Positions 1 to 5,430 of a stretch of DNA of 5,430 nt are shown here, in pieces. The notes beneath the pieces were generated by a model. The model had not been told where the DNA came from and did no database searches. It saw nothing but the letters and a program-made list of their open reading frames with translations. A program made the position numbers and the translations under genes. Source of the DNA: Flavobacteriia bacterium (GTDB taxonomy: Bacteria > Bacteroidota > Bacteroidia > Flavobacteriales_D > Crocinitomicaceae); contig RFSL01000072.1 in assembly GCA_009923965.1 (NCBI GenBank), positions 1 to 5,430 of the forward strand. Direction: 5' to 3'. The stretch's first letter is position 1; every line of letters begins with the position of its first letter.

Positions 1-1
1 T

Positions 2-130
2 CCGATTTTTGTTCCTGAAGGAGAAATAAGAACATTCGCGGAAATGAGCTTAGAAGAGAAAAATAAGCATAGTCATCGAGCAAGGGCTTTTCAAAAAATG
101 ATTGAATTTTTAAATGAGCTTAAGATTTAA
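2..130 (+). CDS. rdgB: RdgB/HAM1-family XTP/dITP pyrophosphatase, C-terminal fragment
   Basis: Only the last 42 codons are in the window; the gene enters from the left edge and ends at TAA 128-130. The fragment starts PIFVPEG, continues with TFAEMSLEEKN and SHRARA, and ends LNELKI. This is the conserved C-terminal part of the inosine-triphosphate pyrophosphatase family: the (D)PIF segment, the AEMSLEEKN segment and the SHR motif, which in characterised members contacts the nucleobase. The family hydrolyses non-canonical purine nucleoside triphosphates (dITP, ITP, XTP) to monophosphate and pyrophosphate in the cytoplasm, keeping deaminated bases out of DNA and RNA. It runs convergently to folB and their coding ends overlap by 11 bp (120-130), with no hairpin terminator visible between them. 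The catalytic N-terminal half lies outside the window, so its integrity cannot be judged. Confidence 0.9.
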   Translation, partial: PIFVPEGEIRTFAEMSLEEKNKHSHRARAFQKMIEFLNELKI

Positions 131-473
131 TTTCGATAGAAACATTTCTTACGTCGCCATTTATTGGGGGTGAAAGTTTGGTTATAAGCAATTTATAATT
201 TGCATCTTGCTTAATTTCAGATTTTAATCTTTTTACAATGCGCATTCCAACATGCTCAATTAATTTGGAGCGAATCGCCATTTCTTCAGCCACTATTTTG
301 TGAACTTGAACATAATCAATTGTATCTTTAAGTGTATCATTTTCTGCAGCAGCTGAAAAGTCAGTATCAATTCTTACATCAACTTCATATTTCCCACCAA
401 TTTTAGCTTCTTCATCAAGACAGCCATGAAAGGCATATAGTTGAATTCCCGAAACGTTTATTTTATGCTTCAT
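120..473 (-). CDS. folB: Dihydroneopterin aldolase (FolB)
   Basis: This enzyme of folate biosynthesis converts 7,8-dihydroneopterin to 6-hydroxymethyl-7,8-dihydropterin and glycolaldehyde in the cytoplasm. At 117 residues it has the usual length of a stand-alone FolB. Visible family signatures are YAFHGCLDEEAKIGG (13-27), DTIDYVQVHKIV (50-61), LIEHVGMRI (71-79) and TKLSPPINGDV (98-108). By comparison with the Staphylococcus aureus enzyme, the key residues appear to be Glu22, Tyr54, Glu73 in the pterin pocket and Lys99 as the catalytic lysine; all are present. The ATG lies inside the end of gltX, an 11-bp overlap (463-473), which suggests translational coupling to gltX rather than a separate promoter. 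The 3' end overlaps the convergent rdgB gene. Nothing looks truncated. FolB-like folds include dihydroneopterin triphosphate epimerase (FolX), but the full active-site set favours FolB. Confidence 0.93.
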   Translation of the reverse strand: MKHKINVSGIQLYAFHGCLDEEAKIGGKYEVDVRIDTDFSAAAENDTLKDTIDYVQVHKIVAEEMAIRSKLIEHVGMRIVKRLKSEIKQDANYKLLITKLSPPINGDVRNVSIEIKS

Positions 474-1992
474 TTACTATTTTTCGTATTTCAATAAGTC
501 CGATTTCTATTCTACTTATTACTTCTTCTTTACCCAAAAAATCTGAAATATCAAACATTCCAGGTCCTGCTGCAACTCCTGTAACACACAAGCGAAAAGG
601 CTGAAGTACAGCGCCAATTCCTATTTGCTTAGCTTCTAAAAATGCTTTAAAGGTTGCTTCAATATTTTCAGAAGTAAATTCTGTTATTGTTTTTATTTCA
701 GCTAACCACTCAAAAATTAATTCAAATGTCTCTGATTTCCATTTTTTGAGAATCGTTTCTTTATCATAATTTAATGGTCGCGCAATTAAATAAGCTCCAT
801 CACTTAGCATATCTTGAACAAATGTTGCTCGTTCTTTCATTAAACTCGCAATTTCAATTAATTTCTCATTTGGGAGTGAGCCATTTGTAAGTTTTCCTAA
901 GGCAATTGCTAAATCTTCATTGCTTTGAGCTCGAAGGTAATTCTGTTGAAACCATTTTGTTTTATCAGGATCAAATTTTGCTCCCGCTTTTGCAACACGC
1001 TCCAAAGAAAATGCTTCTGTCAATTCTTCCAGAGAGAAAATCTCTTGGGTCGTTCCTGGGTTCCAACCTAAAAATGCAAGCATGTTGATAAATGCTTCTG
1101 GGAAATATCCTTTTTCGCGGTAACCAGAATACAATTCACCTTCTGATGTTGTCCAATCAGTTGGAAAAACTGGAAATCCTAGACGATCACCATCGCGTTT
1201 AGAAAGTTTTCCGTTTCCATCTGGTCTTAGTAGTAATGGTAAATGAGCAAACTCTGGACATTCCCAACCAAAAGCTTCATACAACATTACATGAAGAGGA
1301 GCGGAGGGCAACCATTCTTCACCACGAATAACGTGACTGATATCCATTGCATGGTCATCTACAATATTTGCTAAATGATACGTAGGCATTCCATCGCTTT
1401 TGAAAAGTACTTTATCGTCTAAATTATTGGTGTTAACGACAACCCAACCTCTAATTATATCATGCAAGCGAATATCTTGATTCCGTGGCATTTTCATCCT
1501 AATAACGTATGGAACACCAGCTTCTAATAACTTGCTTACTTCAGATTGCGGAAGCGTTAATGAGTTTTTTAAACTCGTTCTAGTAATACTATTGTATTGC
1601 CAATTTGCCATTCCCATTTGTTTTGCTTGGTCACGCATACTGTCTAATTCCTCAGCGCTGTCAAATGCATAATATGCTTTTTCATTTGAAATTAATTGTT
1701 CTGCAAATGGCTTATAGGATTCTTTTCGTTCAGATTGAACATACGGACCAAATTCCCCTCCAATTCCCGGACCTTCTGTTGGCATAATTCCACACCATTT
1801 TAAAGCATCTAGAATATAATCTTGTGCTCCAGGTACAAACCTAGCTTGATCTGTATCTTCAATACGAATTATGAATGTTCCATTGTGTTTTTTAGCGAAA
1901 AGGTAATTGTATAAAGCGGTTCGAACACCTCCCATGTGTAATGGTCCTGTAGGTGAGGGGGCAAAACGAACGCGAACTGGTTTATTGATCAT
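463..1992 (-). CDS. gltX: Glutamate--tRNA ligase (GluRS)
   Basis: This class I aminoacyl-tRNA synthetase charges tRNA-Glu with glutamate in the cytoplasm. The 509 residues are full length. The Rossmann-fold start RFAPSPTGPLHMGG (9-22) carries the HIGH-type motif as HMGG, followed by IRIEDTD (42-48). VIRGEEWLPS (221-230) is the usual catalytic-domain segment, and the KMSKR loop is KLSKR (262-266). After it comes an insertion (about 270-290) between the loop and YREKGYFPEAFINMLAFLGW that Escherichia coli GluRS lacks and that I know from Bacteroidota enzymes. The zinc-binding cysteine cluster of the E. coli enzyme is absent: the corresponding part reads KAYYAFDSAEEL (105-116). The C-terminal part (about 340-509) is the helical anticodon-binding region, with KWFQQNYLR at 346-354. 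The ATG is followed directly by a strongly conserved N-terminus, so the start is secure. There is no Shine-Dalgarno, and a promoter-like box lies just upstream. Its stop overlaps the folB start. Confidence 0.97.
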   Translation of the reverse strand: MINKPVRVRFAPSPTGPLHMGGVRTALYNYLFAKKHNGTFIIRIEDTDQARFVPGAQDYILDALKWCGIMPTEGPGIGGEFGPYVQSERKESYKPFAEQLISNEKAYYAFDSAEELDSMRDQAKQMGMANWQYNSITRTSLKNSLTLPQSEVSKLLEAGVPYVIRMKMPRNQDIRLHDIIRGWVVVNTNNLDDKVLFKSDGMPTYHLANIVDDHAMDISHVIRGEEWLPSAPLHVMLYEAFGWECPEFAHLPLLLRPDGNGKLSKRDGDRLGFPVFPTDWTTSEGELYSGYREKGYFPEAFINMLAFLGWNPGTTQEIFSLEELTEAFSLERVAKAGAKFDPDKTKWFQQNYLRAQSNEDLAIALGKLTNGSLPNEKLIEIASLMKERATFVQDMLSDGAYLIARPLNYDKETILKKWKSETFELIFEWLAEIKTITEFTSENIEATFKAFLEAKQIGIGAVLQPFRLCVTGVAAGPGMFDISDFLGKEEVISRIEIGLIEIRKIVNEA

Positions 1993-2009
1993 TTGAATAA
2001 ATTTTTTGG

Positions 2010-2017
2010 CAAAGATA
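2010..2017 (-). promoter_or_regulatory. Candidate Bacteroidota-type -7 box for gltX
   Basis: On the minus strand the sequence TATCTTTG matches the Bacteroidota housekeeping -7 consensus TAnnTTTG exactly. It ends 17 nt before the gltX ATG, so transcription would begin roughly 10-12 nt before the start codon, giving a very short, AT-rich leader without a Shine-Dalgarno. The matching -33 element is weak: the nearest upstream TTG (2045-2043) is 25 bp away, longer than the usual spacing of about 19-21. The 75-bp gap after the DUF4249 gene (1993-2067) is consistent with a new transcription unit for gltX-folB. No terminator hairpin was seen in this gap, so read-through from upstream is also possible. 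Confidence 0.5.
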
Positions 2018-2067
2018 CATCATTTTCATGCATTATTTAAGTCAAAATAGGATAAGAATACCCTAGA

Positions 2068-3015
2068 TTATGGAATGCAATACAAGGTGTCATAACAGGG
2101 AGAAAAACCTGCCCAAATTCCTAAAGCACCACCAGAAATTGTTGAAGTAATATTAATTGGGCTTCCGAAAGGGTTTCCATTAGAAGATAACTGTGCTGAT
2201 TTTTTTTGAAAAAAAGTAAAGGTGTTTAAATCCATTTTAGAAAACTTTACAACTACACTATCGCCCATTCTGAAGTACCTCCTATATTCTTTTAAATGTG
2301 TGCTGTCTTTTCGTTTTAGAGGATTATCATATGTGAAGTCAAAGCTTTGTCCGTTAAAAAAGCGATCATCAAAATAGGCATCATTGGTTTTTCTAAAAAT
2401 AACATCTAAATCTTCGTTGTCAGTATTCTTATTTATCCTTTTTACTTCCCATTTATAGGCATCGTATTGAGTTGAATTATCGGATAAGCGCGCCCATGAT
2501 TTTCCATACATTGGATTACTAATTTCAGGTTTCCAGTATATGTTGTCTAAATATGATGGCAAGGGGATAAAGGTCGTTGATTTATATATTTTTGAGTTAT
2601 AGTCAATTATTAGTTCATAGGATGAATTTGCAGTTGCTATTAATTCTAAGTTTGAGTAAACTATTAATGGCAGTAAGATTACTTCATTGTATTCAATTTC
2701 TAACATTTCAGCAAGTTTTTTCTGAGAAGCTAAGGGTAAATCACCAATATTCATAGGTGCTAAATTAAAAGTATCAACACCACGAACAACCTTTACATCA
2801 GCATTAGTAATAAAATTATTCAGGTAGCTTGAAAGATTTGTTTCTGAATAAATGTTTGCTGACTGTGACAAAAGCACAAGTGGATTTCCATTTGTTTCGA
2901 TCGTTCCGTCAACAACTAATTGAGAAGCAAAACCTGGAATATCAATTATTACTTCTTTCGAACAGGATAAAAACAAGCTGGAAGATATAAAAAGAATAAT
3001 AATTCTTACACTCAT
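2068..3015 (-). CDS. DUF4249 family lipoprotein
   Basis: The 315-residue protein begins with a lipoprotein signal peptide: a hydrophobic stretch (IIILFISSSLF, 5-15) followed by the lipobox LFLSC, with Cys18 as the predicted lipidation site. The mature start CSKEVIIDIP, the strand SQLVVDGTIE (31-40), the segment NADVKVVRG (71-79), then YELIIDYNSKIYKSTTFIPLP (133-153) and the end NPFGSPINITSTISGGALG (281-299) follow the pattern of DUF4249, an uncharacterised, Bacteroidota-restricted family often encoded beside TonB-dependent receptors. It is probably anchored in the outer membrane; whether it faces outward is unknown, as is any ligand. Here no receptor gene adjoins it: it sits 36 bp after serA and 75 bp before gltX. 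It ends in CYDTLYCIP, with two cysteines six residues apart (307, 313) that could form a disulfide after export. A purine-rich GAGG lies only 2 nt before the ATG, too close for a normal ribosome binding site. The biochemical function is unknown. Confidence 0.82.
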   Translation of the reverse strand: MSVRIIILFISSSLFLSCSKEVIIDIPGFASQLVVDGTIETNGNPLVLLSQSANIYSETNLSSYLNNFITNADVKVVRGVDTFNLAPMNIGDLPLASQKKLAEMLEIEYNEVILLPLIVYSNLELIATANSSYELIIDYNSKIYKSTTFIPLPSYLDNIYWKPEISNPMYGKSWARLSDNSTQYDAYKWEVKRINKNTDNEDLDVIFRKTNDAYFDDRFFNGQSFDFTYDNPLKRKDSTHLKEYRRYFRMGDSVVVKFSKMDLNTFTFFQKKSAQLSSNGNPFGSPINITSTISGGALGIWAGFSPCYDTLYCIP

Positions 3016-3020
3016 ATCCT

Positions 3021-3028
3021 CAAATATA
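3021..3028 (-). promoter_or_regulatory. Candidate -7 box next to the DUF4249 gene start
   Basis: On the minus strand TATATTTG matches TAnnTTTG exactly and ends only 5 nt before the DUF4249 ATG. If used, transcription would start at or very near the A of the start codon, giving a leaderless or nearly leaderless mRNA. No TTG at the expected -33 distance was found, and short AT-rich matches arise by chance, so this is tentative. The alternative is co-transcription from serC-serA across the 36-bp gap. Confidence 0.3.
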
Positions 3029-3039
3029 CTACTTAAATA

Positions 3040-3057
3040 AAATAACTTAAGTTATTT
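3040..3057. repeat. 18-bp perfect palindrome at the serA 3' end
   Basis: AAATAACTT followed by AAGTTATTT is a perfect inverted repeat with no spacer, centred between 3048 and 3049. It covers the serA stop codon (3052-3054) and extends into the serA-DUF4249 gap, beginning 12 bp upstream of the candidate -7 box of the DUF4249 gene. It has no loop, only one G-C pair per arm and no U-tract typical of an intrinsic terminator, so a terminator is unlikely. It could be a binding site for a dimeric DNA-binding protein, or a product of AT-richness. Confidence 0.5.
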
Positions 3058-4008
3058 CGGGCCGAACTGAGCAATTATTAATTGAGCTAATTCCTCTCCA
3101 ATTCTGTCTTGCGCTTCATTTGTCGCAGCACCAATATGAGGTGTGCAAGCAATTTTAGGATGTGAAATTATTTCTTTCTTAGGATTTGGTTCATTTTCAT
3201 AAACGTCTAATGCAATTCCAGCAACAGTTCCATTATTTAATGCTTCAATTAAATCTATTTCATCAATTACTCCTCCTCTTGCAGCATTTACAATTCTAAC
3301 ACCTTTTTTCATCAATGCGAATTCAGAAGAACGAATAACAGCGCTTCCATCCGCTTGTTTTGGCACGTGTATAGAGATGTAGTCTAAATTACCTAAAACA
3401 CTTTTCAAGTCTGTTGTAGGAGTGATTTCAATATCTATTTTATTATTCAATCCAAGCGGCACGCTAATATTTACCGGAGTAGAATACTGATCAATTGCAA
3501 CAACATCCATTCCAGCCCCTAAAGCATAGGAAGCTAAGCTTTGACCAATACGACCAAAACCAATAATTCCAAGAGTTTTGCCTCGTAATTCAACACCTTT
3601 CGCATAATTTTTCTTCAAGGTTGAAAAATCACCACTTTCCATATTTTTAAAAGAATCATGGAGAAATCGAGACAGTGAAAATAAGTGACCCATTACCAAT
3701 TCTGCAACTGATTGTGAAGAAGAAGCGGGCGTATTAATGACAGTTATTCCTTTTTCTCTAGCGTAAGCAACATCAATATTATCCATTCCAACACCACCTC
3801 GACCAATTAGCTTTAAGTTTGGACATTGGTCAATTACTTCCTTACGAACTGTTGTTGCAGAGCGAACTAAAATCATTTCAATTCCTTGCTCATTAACTGC
3901 AGAAGCTAAATTTTCTTGTGCAACTTTTTCTGTTATGACAGTAAATCCAGCGCTTTCTAATTGTTCTTTTCCAACTGAGGAAATTCCATCATTTGCTAAT
4001 ATTTTCAT
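3052..4008 (-). CDS. serA: D-3-phosphoglycerate dehydrogenase, short form
   Basis: This NAD-dependent D-2-hydroxyacid dehydrogenase is predicted to oxidise 3-phosphoglycerate to 3-phosphohydroxypyruvate, the first step of the phosphorylated serine pathway. Visible motifs in order: VRSAT (48-52) in the substrate-binding domain, GRGGVGMDNID (69-79), the nucleotide-binding loop GIIGFGRIG (147-155), and the catalytic triad Arg244 (NAARGG), Glu273 (DVYENEP) and His291 (TPHIGAAT). At 318 residues it ends after the catalytic and NAD domains; the C-terminal ACT domain that mediates serine feedback in E. coli SerA (about 410 residues) is absent. This is the short type of phosphoglycerate dehydrogenase and does not look truncated. 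The gene follows serC after 17 bp, almost certainly in one operon, and that linkage separates it from other 2-hydroxyacid dehydrogenases. There is no clear Shine-Dalgarno before the ATG. Confidence 0.92.
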   Translation of the reverse strand: MKILANDGISSVGKEQLESAGFTVITEKVAQENLASAVNEQGIEMILVRSATTVRKEVIDQCPNLKLIGRGGVGMDNIDVAYAREKGITVINTPASSSQSVAELVMGHLFSLSRFLHDSFKNMESGDFSTLKKNYAKGVELRGKTLGIIGFGRIGQSLASYALGAGMDVVAIDQYSTPVNISVPLGLNNKIDIEITPTTDLKSVLGNLDYISIHVPKQADGSAVIRSSEFALMKKGVRIVNAARGGVIDEIDLIEALNNGTVAGIALDVYENEPNPKKEIISHPKIACTPHIGAATNEAQDRIGEELAQLIIAQFGPK

Positions 4009-4025
4009 TGACTACTTTTATTAAT

Positions 4026-5090
4026 CTATTTATTTTGAGAAAATTCTTTCATTGTATTTACTAAAACTTGCACGCTATCAATTGGTAAGGCATTGTAAAT
4101 TGAAGCGCGGTATCCACCTACAGAACGATGTCCAGGGAGTCCAACAATTCCTGCAGCTTTCCACATTTTATCAAAATCGGCAGCTCTTGACTCATCTGTC
4201 AATAAAAAAGTAATGTTCATGTTTGAACGATCTTCAATTTCTACAGCACCTTTAAATGCGGAATTTGAATCAATTTCATCGTACAATAATTTTGCTTTTG
4301 CACTATTTCTTTTTTCCATTTCTGGAACTCCGCCATTTGCAATTAAATTACGCAAGTTTAGCATTGAAACAAAGACAGAAAAAACTGGCGGTGTATTTAA
4401 CATTGATTCCTTTTCAATTTGCTGTTTTAGGTCCAAGTAAGTTGGCATGAAAGGAGAAGAAGATTTTCCTAGAATTTCATCTTTTACAATGTATAAAGTT
4501 GCTCCAGCTGGACCAAGGTTTTTTTGAGCTCCAGCATAGATAATATCAAAATCAGCGACATTAATTACACGCGAAAAAATATCGGATGACATATCACAAC
4601 AAAGAGGTAAATCTGTTTTAGGAAATTCTTTAAACTGTGTTCCAAAAATAGTATTGTTAGATGTAAAATGAATATAGTCAACATCCGTAGGAACAGTATA
4701 ATTTTTTGGTAAATAGGTAAAATTTTTGTCTTCAGAAGAAGCAAACACATTTACATCAATACCCACTTTTTTAGCTTCTTTTATTGCTGCTGAGGCCCAA
4801 GTTCCTGTGTTGATATATCCAGCTTTCTTCTTATCTCGCATCAGATTTAATGCAACAATTGTAAAACCAAGAGAAGCTCCACCTTGAAGAAAAGCAACCG
4901 AATAACCTTTAGGAACATTCAAAGCTTCTTTCACTAAAGCAATAGCTTCATCCATAACCGCAACAAAGTCTTTGTGTCTATGAGAAACTTCGAGAATCGA
5001 TAAACCATTAAAGTCTTTTACGGCAGCTGCTGCTTGTTGAAATACTTCTTGAGGTAAAATGCAAGGACCTGCTCCAAAATTATGTTTCAT
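4026..5090 (-). CDS. serC: Phosphoserine aminotransferase (SerC)
   Basis: This PLP-dependent class V-fold aminotransferase converts 3-phosphohydroxypyruvate plus glutamate to O-phosphoserine and 2-oxoglutarate, the second step of serine synthesis; family members also act in the pyridoxal phosphate pathway of some bacteria. The 354 residues are full length. The N-terminus NFGAGPCILP (4-13), the substrate motif SHRHKDF (36-42), the cofactor loop LQGGAS (68-73), Trp98 in NTGTW, Asp166 in CDMSSD (pyridine nitrogen partner) and Lys190 in YAGAQKNLGPAG (Schiff-base lysine) are all present. Asp166 and Lys190 are 24 residues apart, as in the E. coli enzyme. The end carries GHRSVGGYRASIYNA (320-334) with the phosphate-binding His and Arg residues. 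The start is fixed by the conserved MKHNFGAGP. The gene ends in TAG 17 bp before serA and is preceded by a 116-bp gap holding the terminator of the THX gene, so it probably leads its own operon. Confidence 0.96.
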   Translation of the reverse strand: MKHNFGAGPCILPQEVFQQAAAAVKDFNGLSILEVSHRHKDFVAVMDEAIALVKEALNVPKGYSVAFLQGGASLGFTIVALNLMRDKKKAGYINTGTWASAAIKEAKKVGIDVNVFASSEDKNFTYLPKNYTVPTDVDYIHFTSNNTIFGTQFKEFPKTDLPLCCDMSSDIFSRVINVADFDIIYAGAQKNLGPAGATLYIVKDEILGKSSSPFMPTYLDLKQQIEKESMLNTPPVFSVFVSMLNLRNLIANGGVPEMEKRNSAKAKLLYDEIDSNSAFKGAVEIEDRSNMNITFLLTDESRAADFDKMWKAAGIVGLPGHRSVGGYRASIYNALPIDSVQVLVNTMKEFSQNK

Positions 5091-5108
5091 GAGTGATTAC
5101 TTTTTGAG

Positions 5109-5148
5109 TTTGTAAAATTCTCGATTAATATTGAAATAGCTTTACAAA
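5109..5148. repeat. Inverted repeat in the serC upstream region
   Basis: TTTGTAAA (5109-5116) and its reverse complement TTTACAAA (5141-5148) face each other across a 24-bp spacer, with arm centres 32 bp apart, about three helical turns. The outer arm overlaps the tentative serC -7 box (5145-5152). It could be an operator for a dimeric regulator or a weak RNA hairpin; at this base composition it could also be chance. Confidence 0.35.
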
Positions 5149-5175
5149 TGTTTATTACTTGCTTAAAATGTTCAA
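5145..5175 (-). promoter_or_regulatory. Tentative serC promoter
   Basis: On the minus strand a TTG (5175-5173, within a T-run ending in TTTG) is followed after 20 bp by AACATTTG (5152-5145), which matches TAnnTTTG except at the first base. The spacing fits the Bacteroidota -33/-7 arrangement. A transcript would start around 5138-5140, giving a leader of about 50 nt before the serC ATG, with no Shine-Dalgarno. The -33 element lies within the T-tract of the upstream terminator, so terminator and promoter would be packed together. Confidence 0.33.
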
Positions 5176-5202
5176 AAAAAAAGCTGTCGGTTAGACAGCT
5201 TT
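5174..5202 (-). terminator. Rho-independent terminator of the THX gene
   Basis: Read on the minus strand, AAAGCTGTC (5202-5194) pairs perfectly with GACAGCTTT (5188-5180) around a 5-nt loop (TAACC, 5193-5189). The T-run is nine bases long (5182-5174), of which the first three are part of the stem. The hairpin begins 4 nt after the THX stop codon (5207-5209). It isolates the THX transcript from serC. On the plus strand the hairpin is not followed by a useful T-tract, so it is one-directional. Confidence 0.9.
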
Positions 5203-5206
5203 AAAA

Positions 5207-5419
5207 TTATTTCTCAGTTTTCTTAGTTACAGCTTTTTTTGCTGGCTTTTCTGCTTTCGCAGGTTTCTCAGCTTTCTCAGCTTTTACCTCTGCAGGCTTA
5301 GCAACTTTTTTTACTTTCGCAACAACAATTGGTTTAACATCTTCTTTTCTTTTACGGGTATTTCCGTAAGAACCCATAGTTCTTTTTCCTTTTGTAGTTT
5401 TTTTATCTCCTCTTCCCAT
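5207..5419 (-). CDS. 30S ribosomal protein THX (bTHX) with Lys/Ala-rich tail
   Basis: The first 25 residues, MGRGDKKTTKGKRTMGSYGN followed by TRKRK, match the small ribosomal subunit protein THX, known from the Thermus thermophilus 30S subunit, where it is a peptide of about 27 residues (MGKGDRRTRRGK and so on) bound in a pocket of the 16S rRNA head. The likely role is to stabilise 30S head structure. This copy is 70 residues long because of a low-complexity tail (about 26-70) rich in Lys, Ala, Glu and Pro, with AEKPAK repeated at 50-55 and 56-61; extended tails of this kind are familiar in Bacteroidota homologues. The tail is probably disordered and contacts rRNA. The gene is monocistronic at its 3' end, with a strong terminator directly after the stop. 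The conserved MGRGDKKT fixes the start; only 11 bp of upstream DNA are in the window, so its promoter is not visible. Confidence 0.85.
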   Translation of the reverse strand: MGRGDKKTTKGKRTMGSYGNTRKRKEDVKPIVVAKVKKVAKPAEVKAEKAEKPAKAEKPAKKAVTKKTEK

Positions 5420-5430
5420 AGTTAAGTATA

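Noticed and set aside
42..122. Direct repeat of AAATGAGCTTA at 42-52 and 112-122
   Set aside because: Both copies lie in the rdgB coding end, in different codon contexts; only 11 bp and no associated structure, so probably chance.
906..1088. 60-codon open frame on the plus strand
   Set aside because: It lies antisense inside gltX, whose motifs are intact throughout; the translation resembles no family I know.
1605..1787. 60-codon open frame on the plus strand
   Set aside because: Antisense shadow within the well-conserved N-terminal half of gltX.
3031..3052. ACTTAA (3031-3036) pairing with TTAAGT (3047-3052) as a terminator hairpin after serA
   Set aside because: Only six pairs, mostly A-T, with a 10-nt loop and no following U-tract; too weak to call.
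4213..4450. Two overlapping open frames on the plus strand
   Set aside because: Both are antisense to serC, mutually overlapping in different frames, and show no recognisable protein features.
4565..4750. 61-codon open frame on the minus strand
   Set aside because: It is an out-of-frame reading within serC; its hydrophobic look is a by-product of AT-rich codons.
5180..5202. The hairpin as a bidirectional terminator
   Set aside because: On the plus strand the stem is followed by AAAATTATTT rather than a T-run, and no plus-strand gene ends there.
1..5430. A novel defence, mobile or biosynthetic system
   Set aside because: Every gene except the DUF4249 lipoprotein belongs to a well-known housekeeping family, and there are no repeats, transposases, integrase sites or unusual domain fusions.

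Overview
The window comes from an AT-rich bacterium of the phylum Bacteroidota, most likely a flavobacteria-like lineage; I cannot name the genus. Evidence: a GluRS with the insertion after KLSKR that I associate with Bacteroidota, a ribosomal protein THX with a long Lys/Ala tail, a DUF4249 lipoprotein (a family essentially confined to this phylum), starts generally lacking Shine-Dalgarno sequences, and TAnnTTTG-like boxes upstream of genes.

Layout, left to right. Positions 2-130 (+) are the last codons of a RdgB/HAM1-type XTP/dITP pyrophosphatase. All other genes are on the minus strand. In their direction of transcription they are: THX (5419-5207), a clear intrinsic terminator, serC (5090-4026), serA (4008-3052), a DUF4249 lipoprotein (3015-2068), gltX (1992-463) and folB (473-120). 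folB meets rdgB tail to tail with an 11-bp overlap.

Functionally, serC and serA lie 17 bp apart and encode two consecutive enzymes of the phosphorylated serine pathway; the final phosphatase (SerB) is not here. SerA is the short form without a C-terminal regulatory domain. gltX and folB overlap by 11 bp and are probably translationally coupled, though their products (tRNA charging, folate synthesis) are not linked by pathway. The DUF4249 gene is a surface-lipoprotein candidate lying between two housekeeping units, with no TonB-dependent receptor in view.

Non-coding DNA is sparse. The THX-serC gap (5091-5206) holds the terminator, a tentative serC promoter and an inverted repeat. The DUF4249-gltX gap (1993-2067) holds a good -7-type box. 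The serA-DUF4249 gap (3016-3051) holds another such box next to the start codon and most of an 18-bp perfect palindrome. No tRNA, rRNA, CRISPR array, insertion sequence or phage gene was seen. I found no convincing undescribed system; this is an ordinary core-genome segment with a few regulatory details worth checking.
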